The notes under the pieces are model-generated. The model ran no database searches. It worked only from the letters and a program-made list of their open reading frames with translations, and was not told the DNA's origin. Positions 42,058-50,196 of a stretch of 64,000 nucleotides of DNA are shown here, in pieces (within the stretch, counting starts at the first letter, position 1; each line of letters opens with the position of its first letter). Where the stretch lies: contig NZ_CP080545.1 in the NCBI RefSeq assembly GCF_019550795.1, positions 949,501 through 1,013,500 on the forward strand, in the 5' to 3' direction. The stretch comes from Paenibacillus sp. sptzw28 (lineage in GTDB: Bacteria; Bacillota; Bacilli; Paenibacillales; Paenibacillaceae). Both the position numbers and the translations under genes were made by a program.

Positions 42058-42831
42058 GATCGACGGCCACCGTCTGATCCTTTCCCTCACTAATGGCCAA
42101 GTTCATTTGTATACGCGGCACAATAACGAAGTTACGCGCCAGTACCCTGAGCTGCACAGCGTGCCGGTGGAGCCGGGCTGCAGCGTTGTTCTCGACGGCG
42201 AGGTGGCACGTATGGACGAGAGCGGCTGGATCGATTTCGAAGCGGTTATGGAACGATTCAAGCTGACGAGAACGACAAAGATACGCGAGGCCGCATTAAC
42301 GAAACCCGTCCATTACTATGTGTTCGACGTGCTGCATTACAACGGAACGGATGTCCGCAGTTGGCCTCTCTTAGAACGAAAAGCGCTGCTTATGCGAATC
42401 CTTACCGCTAATGCGTTCTACTCACCTGTTTTTGCCGTAGAGGGCGCCGGTACCGCCTTATTCGATTCCATTAGAGCGCGCAATTTGGAGGGGATCGTGG
42501 CGAAGCGCAGAGATAGCCTGTATGTTGGCCGGCGCAGTGATAATTGGCTGAAGATTATCAATTACCAGTACACCGATGTCTATATAGCGGGCTATCGAAA
42601 GGATCAATTCGGATGGTTGGCGCATATGAACGGCAGTTCGGCAGGCATTATCGAATTATCGGTACCAAGCGCGCACAAGAAAGCCTTCTATGGTGTGGGA
42701 ATACGATAGTTACCGGTGAAGACCGGGATTATGTGTATGTGCAGCCGCGTATCAAGGCCCGCGTGAGATTTCGCAACAGGACGAAGAACGGGATGCTGCG
42801 CTCGCCGGAGTTTGTCGAATTTATGCTTTAA
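42053..42831 (+). pseudogene. ATP-dependent DNA ligase, remaining part (interrupted gene, 3' part, frameshifted)
   Basis: From PKIDGHR (Lys codon 42056) the frame carries all ligase motifs: LDGEVA, YYVFDVLHYNGTDV, EGIVAKRRDS, NWLKIINYQY. Near 42698-42700 one base appears to be missing (after HKKAFYGV), and the conserved end (GNTIVTGEDRDYVYVQPRIK, then SPEFVEFML) continues in the next frame to TAA 42829-42831. The piece lacks its first 24 codons, which are at 28193. No start codon with ribosome site is present. It is inactive as it stands. Confidence 0.9.
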
Positions 42832-42843
42832 TTCAGCTGAATA

Positions 42844-42890
42844 AACGAACGTATTATTGCGAGCAGGCAGAGCCTGTTCGTTATTTTTTT
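42844..42890 (+). terminator. Terminator of the interrupted ligase gene
   Basis: AACGAAC (42844-42850) pairs with GTTCGTT (42876-42882), with an inner GCAGGC/GCCTGT stem, followed by ATTTTTTT. Confidence 0.82.
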
Positions 42891-43119
42891 GATATAAGAG
42901 GGAAGCCTGCGGCTTCGTGTTTTTAATGGACTCAGCGCAAGCGGATGCCGGTTATGTGCCAACGACCGTAATTTGATTAAATTGTAAAGGATTTCAAGTG
43001 AATTATGTCGAATATATTGGTACGATTTTCCGGGCTCATCGAAGCATCGGACACATAAGTCAGAATCGATGCGGTGATGAAGCCCGGTTAATCGAGGTTG
43101 ATCAAAAAGGAGTGATATG

Positions 43120-45576
43120 ATGAGAGTCAAATCGATTTTTGCGTGTGTGGTTATTGTTATTGCTTTATTCACCGGAGCGTTTTCCGCGGCAGGTGCGGAA
43201 ACGGCACCCCGACAGGCGGTTGTGGATCCGCTGCTGATCCAAGCGCTGCAGGCCGCCCCCGGAACGCCTGTTGAAGCGATCGTAACCTTCAGAGGGAATG
43301 ATGCCCCGACAGTATCCGATATCGAGCTTTTGAGAACGATTGGCATTAGCCAAGGAGCAGCGCTTCAATCCCTTCCGATGGCCGGCGTTGTGGTTACTTC
43401 GGATCAGGTTAATGCGCTTGCCGCAAGTTCGGCAGTCCGTTCTATCTTTTTCAATAAAAAGCTGGAATATTTCAACTACGACAGCACTGCTCTAACCGGA
43501 GTGGATAAGGTGCGTGGCGATGCCGGTATGTCCGTAGAGAACGGGGGTCTCCCTGTCTCCGGCAAAGGAGTGACCGTAGTCGTGAATGACAGCGGAGTCG
43601 ACGGAACCAATAAAGACATCGAATTCGGAAGACATCTGGTGCAGAACGTAAGCGGCGCGACGAACCTTCACGCTCTCAGCGATTTGCTTCCCGTCACTTA
43701 CTCGGAAAATATACCGAATACCGATACCAACTCCGGACACGGCACTCACGTGGCCGGTACGGTTGGCGGGACCGGCGCGATGTCAAACGGCAAATACGAA
43801 GGAGTGGCTCCGGGTGCCGACCTGGTAGGATACGGATCGGGGGCGGCTCTCTTCATACTGGATGCGCTGGGAGGCCTCGATTATTCTTTAACCCATCAGT
43901 ATGAATATGGTATTCGAATCATTACCAACTCTTGGGGTTCCTCCGGCGATTTCGACCCTGAAGACCCTATCAATATCGCAACCAAGAAAGCGTATGACAG
44001 AGGAATCGTCGTCACTTTCGCCGCTGGAAATGAGGGTCCGGGAGAAGATACTCACAATCCTTATGCAAAAGCTCCTTGGGTCATCTCGGTTGCGGCAGGG
44101 GATAAACAAGGCAAGCTTGCGGATTTCTCGTCGCGCGGAGTCAAAGGGAAAAAAGGTACGTTCATGATAGACGGTCAAACATGGACATGGGAAGACAGGC
44201 CGACCGTAACGGCTCCAGGTGTCGATATCATCTCGACCCGGACCCTGGCTCCCGTTTCTTCCCTCGCGGCGGCTGATGACGCGGCTGCCATCGAACCGGC
44301 ATATCTGCCGTATTATACGATGATGAGCGGAACATCGATGGCTACTCCGCATGTGGCAGGAATAGTCGCATTAATGCTTGATGCGAACCCGGCCTTGTCC
44401 CCGGCGGAAGTCAAACAAATTCTTCAGCTCACCGCGACCAATATCCCCGGGACTGAATCGTGGGAAACCGGAGCAGGCTATGTCAATGCATATGCGGCCG
44501 TCGATTATGCTTTCAAGGCTAAAAATTACGGAAAAACGGTAAACCTGTTCCGTCGATTCAACAGCAATGCCGACATCACTGCCGCCCGGACGCCTTTCAT
44601 GGTTGACTATAACCCGGCGACAGGCAGTTCGAACCGTTTCAGCTTCTCTGTGGAGGCCGGTAAGACGGAACTGGTTGTCAGGATTAATGCATATGGAATT
44701 GACGAAACGACAGGCAATCCGATGAATCTGGTGCTGATCTCGCCGGGCGGAACCGAATACAGTTCGGGTGTCTACGTATTGTTTCCGCTCTATACGGACC
44801 GGACGGTATCGGTATCGACTCCGGAAGCGGGTACCTGGACGGTTGAACTTAGAGGGGTGAGAAACACGGCAGCACTGCCGGAAGAAGTAAAAGGGACGGT
44901 CACGTTAAAAACAGCGAGCGGATTTACCGGTCTGAGCGATATTGCGGGAAACCCGGCAGAAGCTGCGATCAAAACAGCGGTAAGCGAACGCTTGGCGGAC
45001 GGTTATGCAGATGGAAGCTTCAAACCGAATCAAACGCTGATACGTAAAGAGCTGGCGAATTATTTGACGATGGGTGCGGAAATCAGACAGTCGCTTCCAT
45101 CCACCGCATCTTTTACAGACGTGAATGCCGCCGATTTACCCTTCGTCGAGGCGGTAACTGCCAAAGGAGCCGCATTTAGAGATCGTCTGCAGCAGCAAAA
45201 CGGAGTCTTGCTTCCTGTCTCGGCAGGAAAATTTGCTCCGGGTGCAGCCGTACTCCGCGCCGATCTGGCTTACTCGCTTATACAAAGCATGGGGCTGCAG
45301 GAACAGGCTTCCGCGCTTAGCGGTCTGGATGTTACCGTTCAGTACGGAGACCAGAGAATCCCCATCGAGGATGCGGCCGACATCCCTGAGGCCCTCAGAG
45401 GGTACGTTCAGCTTGCTTTGGATTTGAACATTTTAAACGCTTATTTCACGGTGACGCAAAGCCCTTATGATATGGCCCCTACCGTCCATGCCGTTTTTAA
45501 GCCCGGGGCAAAAGTAACCCGAGGGGATTTTGCTGTTGCGATTACCCGCTTTTACAACGCTTATTTAGCCGGTTAA
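43120..45576 (+). CDS. Secreted subtilisin-like serine protease (S8) with SLH-like repeats
   Basis: About 818 residues. ATG 43120 has AAAGGAG 7 bases upstream; ATG 43117 is directly before it. Signal peptide (about 1-26), I9-like propeptide (about 30-120), then the S8 domain with triad Asp157 (VNDSGVDG), His207 (SGHGTHVAG) and Ser406 (SGTSMATPHVAG) and NSWG. A beta-rich P/pre-peptidase-type domain follows (about 490-605), then about three SLH-like repeats (ERLADGYADGSFKPNQTLIR and others), suggesting cell-wall attachment. It acts outside the cell on proteins. The DSG in place of the usual DTG is a mild variation. A terminator follows. Confidence 0.9.
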   Translation: MRVKSIFACVVIVIALFTGAFSAAGAETAPRQAVVDPLLIQALQAAPGTPVEAIVTFRGNDAPTVSDIELLRTIGISQGAALQSLPMAGVVVTSDQVNALAASSAVRSIFFNKKLEYFNYDSTALTGVDKVRGDAGMSVENGGLPVSGKGVTVVVNDSGVDGTNKDIEFGRHLVQNVSGATNLHALSDLLPVTYSENIPNTDTNSGHGTHVAGTVGGTGAMSNGKYEGVAPGADLVGYGSGAALFILDALGGLDYSLTHQYEYGIRIITNSWGSSGDFDPEDPINIATKKAYDRGIVVTFAAGNEGPGEDTHNPYAKAPWVISVAAGDKQGKLADFSSRGVKGKKGTFMIDGQTWTWEDRPTVTAPGVDIISTRTLAPVSSLAAADDAAAIEPAYLPYYTMMSGTSMATPHVAGIVALMLDANPALSPAEVKQILQLTATNIPGTESWETGAGYVNAYAAVDYAFKAKNYGKTVNLFRRFNSNADITAARTPFMVDYNPATGSSNRFSFSVEAGKTELVVRINAYGIDETTGNPMNLVLISPGGTEYSSGVYVLFPLYTDRTVSVSTPEAGTWTVELRGVRNTAALPEEVKGTVTLKTASGFTGLSDIAGNPAEAAIKTAVSERLADGYADGSFKPNQTLIRKELANYLTMGAEIRQSLPSTASFTDVNAADLPFVEAVTAKGAAFRDRLQQQNGVLLPVSAGKFAPGAAVLRADLAYSLIQSMGLQEQASALSGLDVTVQYGDQRIPIEDAADIPEALRGYVQLALDLNILNAYFTVTQSPYDMAPTVHAVFKPGAKVTRGDFAVAITRFYNAYLAG

Positions 45577-45624
45577 CTATCGAAAGTGTTTGATCAAACG
45601 AATACTTATTTGTCAGTCTGGGCA

Positions 45625-45652
45625 GGGCTGCCGTTTGGCAGCCCTTTGTTGA
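45625..45652 (+). terminator. Terminator after the subtilase gene
   Basis: GGGCTGCC-GTTT-GGCAGCCC (45625-45644) followed by TTTGTTG. Confidence 0.82.
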
Positions 45653-45689
45653 TCTTGGAAGTGTGTGAGATTGGATAAAAATTAAGAGG

Positions 45690-46090
45690 TGAAGAAACAA
45701 ATTTTTTTGATTTGAATGGTGCGCTTCTTGATTTTAAAGGTGCGGGATTTCAGGCCGTGTATGCTTTCTATGAGAAGTATAAACCCATGCTCAAATAAAT
45801 ATGAGCGCTGAACAATTTTATCAAGAATGGTGTAGAACCGGTAAAAAACACTACACAAGATTTTTAGAAGGACAATTGTCATTTGAGCGGTCCGAAAATC
45901 GAAAGAGTAAAGAGATGATGAAGACAAGTACTGGTGAATGGTTGTCCCACGGCAGGAATAGTGGTCATCTTTTCAATCGATTGCAGGCTTGGCACCGTAA
46001 TTCCGGCCATGACGGTAACAAACGCAAAAGGAAAATCTACCTCAACTTACAGATCATTTAGAACTGATAGCCAAACCGGATGCAAAATTG
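45690..46090 (+). pseudogene. Gene debris of unknown origin
   Basis: Several short frames in different phases: an open tail without start ending AVYAFYEKYKPMLK at 45798, then ATG 45801 (MSAEQFYQEWCRTGKKHYTR) that soon loses character, then another frame with VIPAMTVTNAKGKSTSTYRS. None forms a complete gene. They look like the remains of one or two cassette genes, ending at site 13. Confidence 0.35.
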
Positions 46091-46093
46091 CAA

Positions 46094-46160
46094 CCGTTAC
46101 GGCGATATACGATAGTGGAAAACGGTTGCTTCGGCAGCCGTTTTTTTAGCTTAGGCTCTG
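46094..46160 (+). repeat. Cassette-type site 13 (degenerate)
   Basis: GTTACGGCGATATACGATAG (46096-46115), hairpin AACGGTTGC / GGCAGCCGTT (46121-46142) with a T run, right arm remnant AGCTTAGGCTC. Confidence 0.5.
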
Positions 46161-46237
46161 TGAAGTGTGTTATTGATTTTTTATTGAGATAGACTACTGT
46201 GTTAAAATTAACAAAAACAGAACGGTGGTGTTAATTT

Positions 46238-46789
46238 ATGAAGTTTGAATATAACTTTGTTGCCCGTTGGGTTGTGGATGGATTTATTGAAATAAATTCT
46301 CAGAGGTCATCATTTAATGTCACTTATGTATCTGACTGTTTAGGTGATTTACTTTCCGCACTTTTGTTAATAAATTCAAACTGCGTTTCAAAGGACGATG
46401 GGTTAAGAACAGTCACGAGTTGTCATTGGAACAGTGAACCTTGTATTACAACTTGGAATTTTACATTAAAATCAAATGGAATATTACATGTCATAGTCAA
46501 AAATAACGCCATGGAAGGGGATGGAAATAAAACAGACATCGATACAGAGTGTCCTTATGATACTTTATTGGAATTAATCATTTTGAAAGTTGATTCTTTA
46601 ATTAAAGAACATGGAATTGTGGGATACAAAGAAAATTGGGACCATGAGTTCCCAATGAGTACATTCCTAAAATTAAAAAACTATTTGCTTAATAATAAAA
46701 CCTATTCATTAAAAGAAATTGGAGATGAATATGGCGAAATAAAGAAAAGTGATTTACGTAACGATATTGCGATATTGTACGCTGATTAA
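46238..46789 (+). CDS. Hypothetical cassette protein (183 aa)
   Basis: ATG 46238 with GGTGGTG upstream. No signal or membrane segment. The N-terminal half is beta-rich (KFEYNFVARWVVDGFIEINS; LSALLLINSNCVS); the C-terminal part has TFLKLKNYLLNNKTYSLKEI. I recognise no family. Single plus-strand gene between sites 13 and 14; the stop codon abuts the site 14 left arm. AT-rich like most cassette genes. Confidence 0.65.
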   Translation: MKFEYNFVARWVVDGFIEINSQRSSFNVTYVSDCLGDLLSALLLINSNCVSKDDGLRTVTSCHWNSEPCITTWNFTLKSNGILHVIVKNNAMEGDGNKTDIDTECPYDTLLELIILKVDSLIKEHGIVGYKENWDHEFPMSTFLKLKNYLLNNKTYSLKEIGDEYGEIKKSDLRNDIAILYAD

Positions 46790-46864
46790 GCTAACGAACA
46801 CAAGAGCTCAACTCCGAAGGGGCTGCAGAATCAGTGGCTGCCCCTTCGCTCACCTAACGGGCAG
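46790..46864 (+). repeat. Cassette-type site 14 (complete)
   Basis: Left arm GCTAACGAACACAAGAGCT (46790-46808), hairpin CGAAGGGGC / GCCCCTTCG (46815-46848), right arm ACCTAACGGGCAG (46852-46864). Confidence 0.72.
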
Positions 46865-47009
46865 ACGGATGTAAGAAACTTTTGACTATTTACTCCGTCT
46901 AATGATTATATACCTATTGGTCGAGGCTTTTCTCGGATGAAACGACGAATTATAGTTGTAGCTTTGTTGTTACTTAGAGAAACATCGTTGAATGAGAGGA
47001 GTGGTGAAC

Positions 47010-47474
47010 ATAAAGCGTTTACTCGGAATTATATTGTTATGTACGAGTGTACTTAGCGGGTGTCAAGAGAATAGCAATATTTACTCGGGTATTGAGAAAA
47101 CTGATATTGAAGATATTTCTAATGCCAAAAATTTAGAGTTTGTTTATGAATACAAAGGGTATACCGATCATTGGGCAGCAGCTTATTACGTATACAAAAT
47201 GATAGATAATGATGAACACGCTTCTAAACTTGTTTTAAAGTATGTTGGAAAGCAGCCAGAACCGACAGGCGAATTAAGGTATGCATATGATACTGAAGGT
47301 GGTGGAGCTGGAAGTGGTACTTTGCCAAGTGACCATTCAAAGGATGGAATTTATTATCTAGGTTCTTCTGGAGGTAATGGCGCCATTGCAGCCCGAAATT
47401 CCTTAGTTAAGATGCAGGTCAAATGGAATGGGAATACAGAAACTTTTGAACTAAAACCCGAGATTAATCGTTAA
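47010..47474 (+). CDS. Small lipoprotein of unknown function
   Basis: A lipoprotein signal KRLLGIILLCTSVLSGC (lipobox LSGC) begins right after ATA 47010, which has GAGAGGAG 8 bases upstream. GTG codons at 47001 and 47004 and ATG 46992 are in frame but too close to, or without, a ribosome site. The mature part (about 137 residues) has no family I recognise; GGGAGSGTLPSDHSKDGIYY is a marked Gly/Ser loop. It is a single-gene cassette. A lipid-anchored role outside the membrane is inferred. Confidence 0.68.
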   Translation: MKRLLGIILLCTSVLSGCQENSNIYSGIEKTDIEDISNAKNLEFVYEYKGYTDHWAAAYYVYKMIDNDEHASKLVLKYVGKQPEPTGELRYAYDTEGGGAGSGTLPSDHSKDGIYYLGSSGGNGAIAARNSLVKMQVKWNGNTETFELKPEINR

Positions 47475-47550
47475 GAGCTCAATAAACATCAGCGAAGGCT
47501 GTCGGGCAGTTAGATCGGCAGCCTTTGCTCAACTAGCGGGCAGGATAACG
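47471..47550 (+). repeat. Cassette-type site 15
   Basis: Left arm reduced to TTAAGAGCTCAATAA, hairpin AAGGCTG / CGGCAGCCTT (47495-47525), right arm ACTAGCGGGCAGGATAACG (47532-47550). Confidence 0.62.
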
Positions 47551-47606
47551 TGATAGTAACCTTAAATTCATTGGGAGAAAATAATTTAAATTGTGAGGTA
47601 AGTGTA

Positions 47607-48362
47607 ATGATCATTGAGTATCGGATTCCTACGCTGCTTCAACAAATAATGCGTTGGGAACGAGAGTTTTCCAGAGAAGTAGAGTATTTGGAGACTCCTA
47701 CAGGGCTTTTCTTAGGCATTGATTTTAATGAGAAGGAAGGGTATTTCTGCACACCAGTGGATTCTTTTCCGTTTGCACGTACCGGAGGAGACGGTATACA
47801 TTACGCGTTGTTAACTGATTTTGGTCTTGTCAAAGACTTGGATGAAGCGCCAGTGATAAGAGTCTCACCAATGGATTCAGATCGCGTACGGCTTGTTGCT
47901 CGAAATCTGCATGACTTTTTTTCGTTACACTTATTTGACGAACTGGCATTACTTAATGAATACCCGAGTGAAGAGGCGTATCTCGAGAGTGTACGTAAGG
48001 AAGAGGCTCGAGATCTGAATTCAGAATGGTTTGATCATGATCGATGGAAACGAGAGAAACAGAAGGTGTTGAACGAAGTCCAGGAAAGGTTTAACCTGAC
48101 ACCTATTCCGAATCCAGTCCAATACCTGCAAGAGATTCGGTTTGAACGGAGTTTACAGATAACAACTTTGACGGAAGATTCCCTGGGAATATTGGCTCCG
48201 CTCTTAGGAGCACAAGGGAAAGAAACATTCCTTGCTTCGATTCGGAACTTGCAACATACATCCTCTTCTAACAGGGTTATAATTGAGCGCCATGCGAATG
48301 AACTTCTTAAAATGGGAATGACCCATGAGGCAGAGTCGTTACTCGCTCGATTGTTACGCTAA
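47607..48362 (+). CDS. Hypothetical cassette protein (251 aa)
   Basis: ATG 47607 with GTGAGG upstream; the frame is open further upstream but only this start has a ribosome site. Segments such as GYFCTPVDSFPFARTGGDGI, HYALLTDFGLV and VIRVSPMDSDRVRLVARNLH resemble SUKH/SMI1-like immunity proteins in their order, but I cannot confirm this. The C-terminal 120 residues are helical. The TAA stop lies inside the left arm of site 16. Confidence 0.6.
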   Translation: MIIEYRIPTLLQQIMRWEREFSREVEYLETPTGLFLGIDFNEKEGYFCTPVDSFPFARTGGDGIHYALLTDFGLVKDLDEAPVIRVSPMDSDRVRLVARNLHDFFSLHLFDELALLNEYPSEEAYLESVRKEEARDLNSEWFDHDRWKREKQKVLNEVQERFNLTPIPNPVQYLQEIRFERSLQITTLTEDSLGILAPLLGAQGKETFLASIRNLQHTSSSNRVIIERHANELLKMGMTHEAESLLARLLR

Positions 48363-48406
48363 CACGACACGATAGTTGAGAATGAACCGCCACATTGGCG
48401 GTTTTT
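48358..48406 (+). repeat. Cassette-type site 16 (left arm and terminator hairpin)
   Basis: GCTAACACGACACGATAG (48358-48375), then AACCGCCA / TGGCGGTT (48385-48403) followed by TTTC. Last recognisable copy. Confidence 0.65.
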
Positions 48407-48592
48407 CTTTTGGTCAAAAATCAACAATCAAGGATACAAAACCTTAGCTTAATAAGAAAATCAAACAGATAACATAGCCATTCTTTTATGACAAAACTGT
48501 AAGCTGCAAACAGGTTAATGTAAGACAAAATCAATGATTCGTGATTTATGATTTATATGATGATTACTGTGAGGGAAAGAGGCTGAGAACAA

Positions 48593-49330
48593 ATGTCCAA
48601 AGTTAAACAAGAAGAAAATTTTAAAGCGAATATTGATTTCCCGGGCCGTTGGCTTGGCGGGGTCACGTTAATCCTGGGACCGCTGCTTCTATTACTGGGT
48701 GTGGCGCTCCGGTACCCGTTTGATTTCTTCTTTCCGGAACAGCTTGCAGCATTTAGTGAACACCCAACCTTGATGACCGCATCATACAGCATATTCGCCG
48801 CCGGCAATATTCTTATGTGGCCGGCCATCATCACATTAGCGGGGAGGATAAGCGGAAGGAGGCCCGGTTGGGCATTATGGGGTGCAGCGTTCACAATCTT
48901 CGGATTATTTGCCCGTACATTTCATGCCGGTATTGATCATCTTGCCGTCCAGCTCGTTCATGAACAAAGTGTCGAACTTGCCGCCAGCGTAATCGCCGGT
49001 TCATACGGAGCATTTCATATTTTCAAAACGTTTAATCTCTGTATTATGTCAGGATGGGTCATCCTTGCAATCGGTTCATATCGCGCCGGCGCATTGAAAT
49101 TATATCAATGTGTGTCATTAGCGCTTATGGCATCACTGCCACTGGGCGTCCTGAAAGGCAGCACATTATTTTCATTAATCGCAACGGTCGGGCTATGCAT
49201 CGCACTGATACCTTTAGGGATCAAGGTGCTTGCAGAAGGCTCGAGACCTTCGGCAGTAATCGTCATAAGCAGGGCAGTTATGACAATAGTACTGATAGGT
49301 TTATTTTTCTTATTTGGTCAAGCAGGTTAA
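48593..49330 (+). CDS. Multi-pass membrane protein, unknown function
   Basis: 245 residues with about seven hydrophobic helices (first: LGGVTLILGPLLLLLGVAL). The start has a GAGG-type site near 48570-48580. I recognise no family; DUF4386-like membrane proteins have similar size. The gene stands alone between the cassette region and the HAD gene. Confidence 0.7.
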   Translation: MSKVKQEENFKANIDFPGRWLGGVTLILGPLLLLLGVALRYPFDFFFPEQLAAFSEHPTLMTASYSIFAAGNILMWPAIITLAGRISGRRPGWALWGAAFTIFGLFARTFHAGIDHLAVQLVHEQSVELAASVIAGSYGAFHIFKTFNLCIMSGWVILAIGSYRAGALKLYQCVSLALMASLPLGVLKGSTLFSLIATVGLCIALIPLGIKVLAEGSRPSAVIVISRAVMTIVLIGLFFLFGQAG

Positions 49331-49397
49331 CAGGTTTACAAAAACACCTAAATACTTTAGTTTATTAGTGAGATAACGCATTAAATGGGGTGGGTGA

Positions 49398-50087
49398 ATG
49401 ATTGAAGCGGTAGTATTTGATTTTGACGGGTTGATCAGAGACAGTGAAACGTTCGAGTTCTACTCATTCCAAGAACTGCTTACTGAGTACGGTATTGAAC
49501 TGCCGTTGGAATTGTACAGCGCCAGAATCGGTGGACATTATAATTCCTTTGATCCGTATGAACATCTACAACAAAGTTTAGGAAAGGTACTTGATCGGGA
49601 GTTACTTAGAAAACAGCGAAGAGACAAGTATGACAAGTTGATCATCAATCAGAAGGCTCGTCCCGGGGTTCAACAATACTTGGAAGATGCCGAGAATTTA
49701 GGATTGAAAATAGGTCTGGCATCGAGCGCTCCGCGTGAGTGGGTCCTCACCAACTTGGAGGAATTGGAGCTTATGAGCTACTTTGCTTGTATCCGAACCC
49801 ACGAAGATGCCATAAAGGTTAAGCCCGACCCCGAGCTCTACTTGCAGGTTTTAGATTACTTTGGAGTTAAACCGGTAAACGCAATCGGTTTTGAGGATTC
49901 GCCCAATGGAGCAAAGGCAGCGAAAGACGCCGGTATGCTTTGTGTCATAGTGCCAAATGAACTTACAAAGAATTTGCCATTTGATAATTATGACCTGCGA
50001 TTAAACTCCATGCTGGAAATGAATTTATCAAGCGTCATCAGTTTGTTATCTCAAGATTCGTCCTTACGGGGCCTCACAACAACATAG
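49398..50087 (+). CDS. HAD-superfamily hydrolase (beta-phosphoglucomutase/YhcW-like)
   Basis: 229 residues. HAD motif I AVVFDFDGLIRDSE (Asp8, Asp10), motif II LASSAPREW, motif III with KVKPDPELY (Lys) and motif IV GFEDSPNGAKAAKDAG. A helical cap lies between motifs I and II, as in subfamily IA. Such enzymes dephosphorylate or isomerise sugar phosphates; B. subtilis YhcW is a likely relative. Substrate not predictable. Confidence 0.87.
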   Translation: MIEAVVFDFDGLIRDSETFEFYSFQELLTEYGIELPLELYSARIGGHYNSFDPYEHLQQSLGKVLDRELLRKQRRDKYDKLIINQKARPGVQQYLEDAENLGLKIGLASSAPREWVLTNLEELELMSYFACIRTHEDAIKVKPDPELYLQVLDYFGVKPVNAIGFEDSPNGAKAAKDAGMLCVIVPNELTKNLPFDNYDLRLNSMLEMNLSSVISLLSQDSSLRGLTTT

Positions 50088-50196
50088 GGTTATTCGGGGG
50101 TTATTGAACAGGTTGAAGCGGTGATAATTCTCATCGCCCCTCGCTTCTGTATCATGTACAATAGATGCAAATAACTCCTCCGCCAAGAGGTGAAGA

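Noticed and set aside
42695..42715. Sequence like a cassette left arm (GGAATACGATAGTTACC) in the ligase 3' part
   Set aside because: It encodes a stretch conserved with the paralogue (ITGED region), so the likeness is probably chance.
28388..48406. Classical integron attC sites
   Set aside because: The arms GCTAAC..GCTAAC are direct repeats, not the inverted RYYYAAC/GTTRRRY pair, and no IntI-type integrase is seen.
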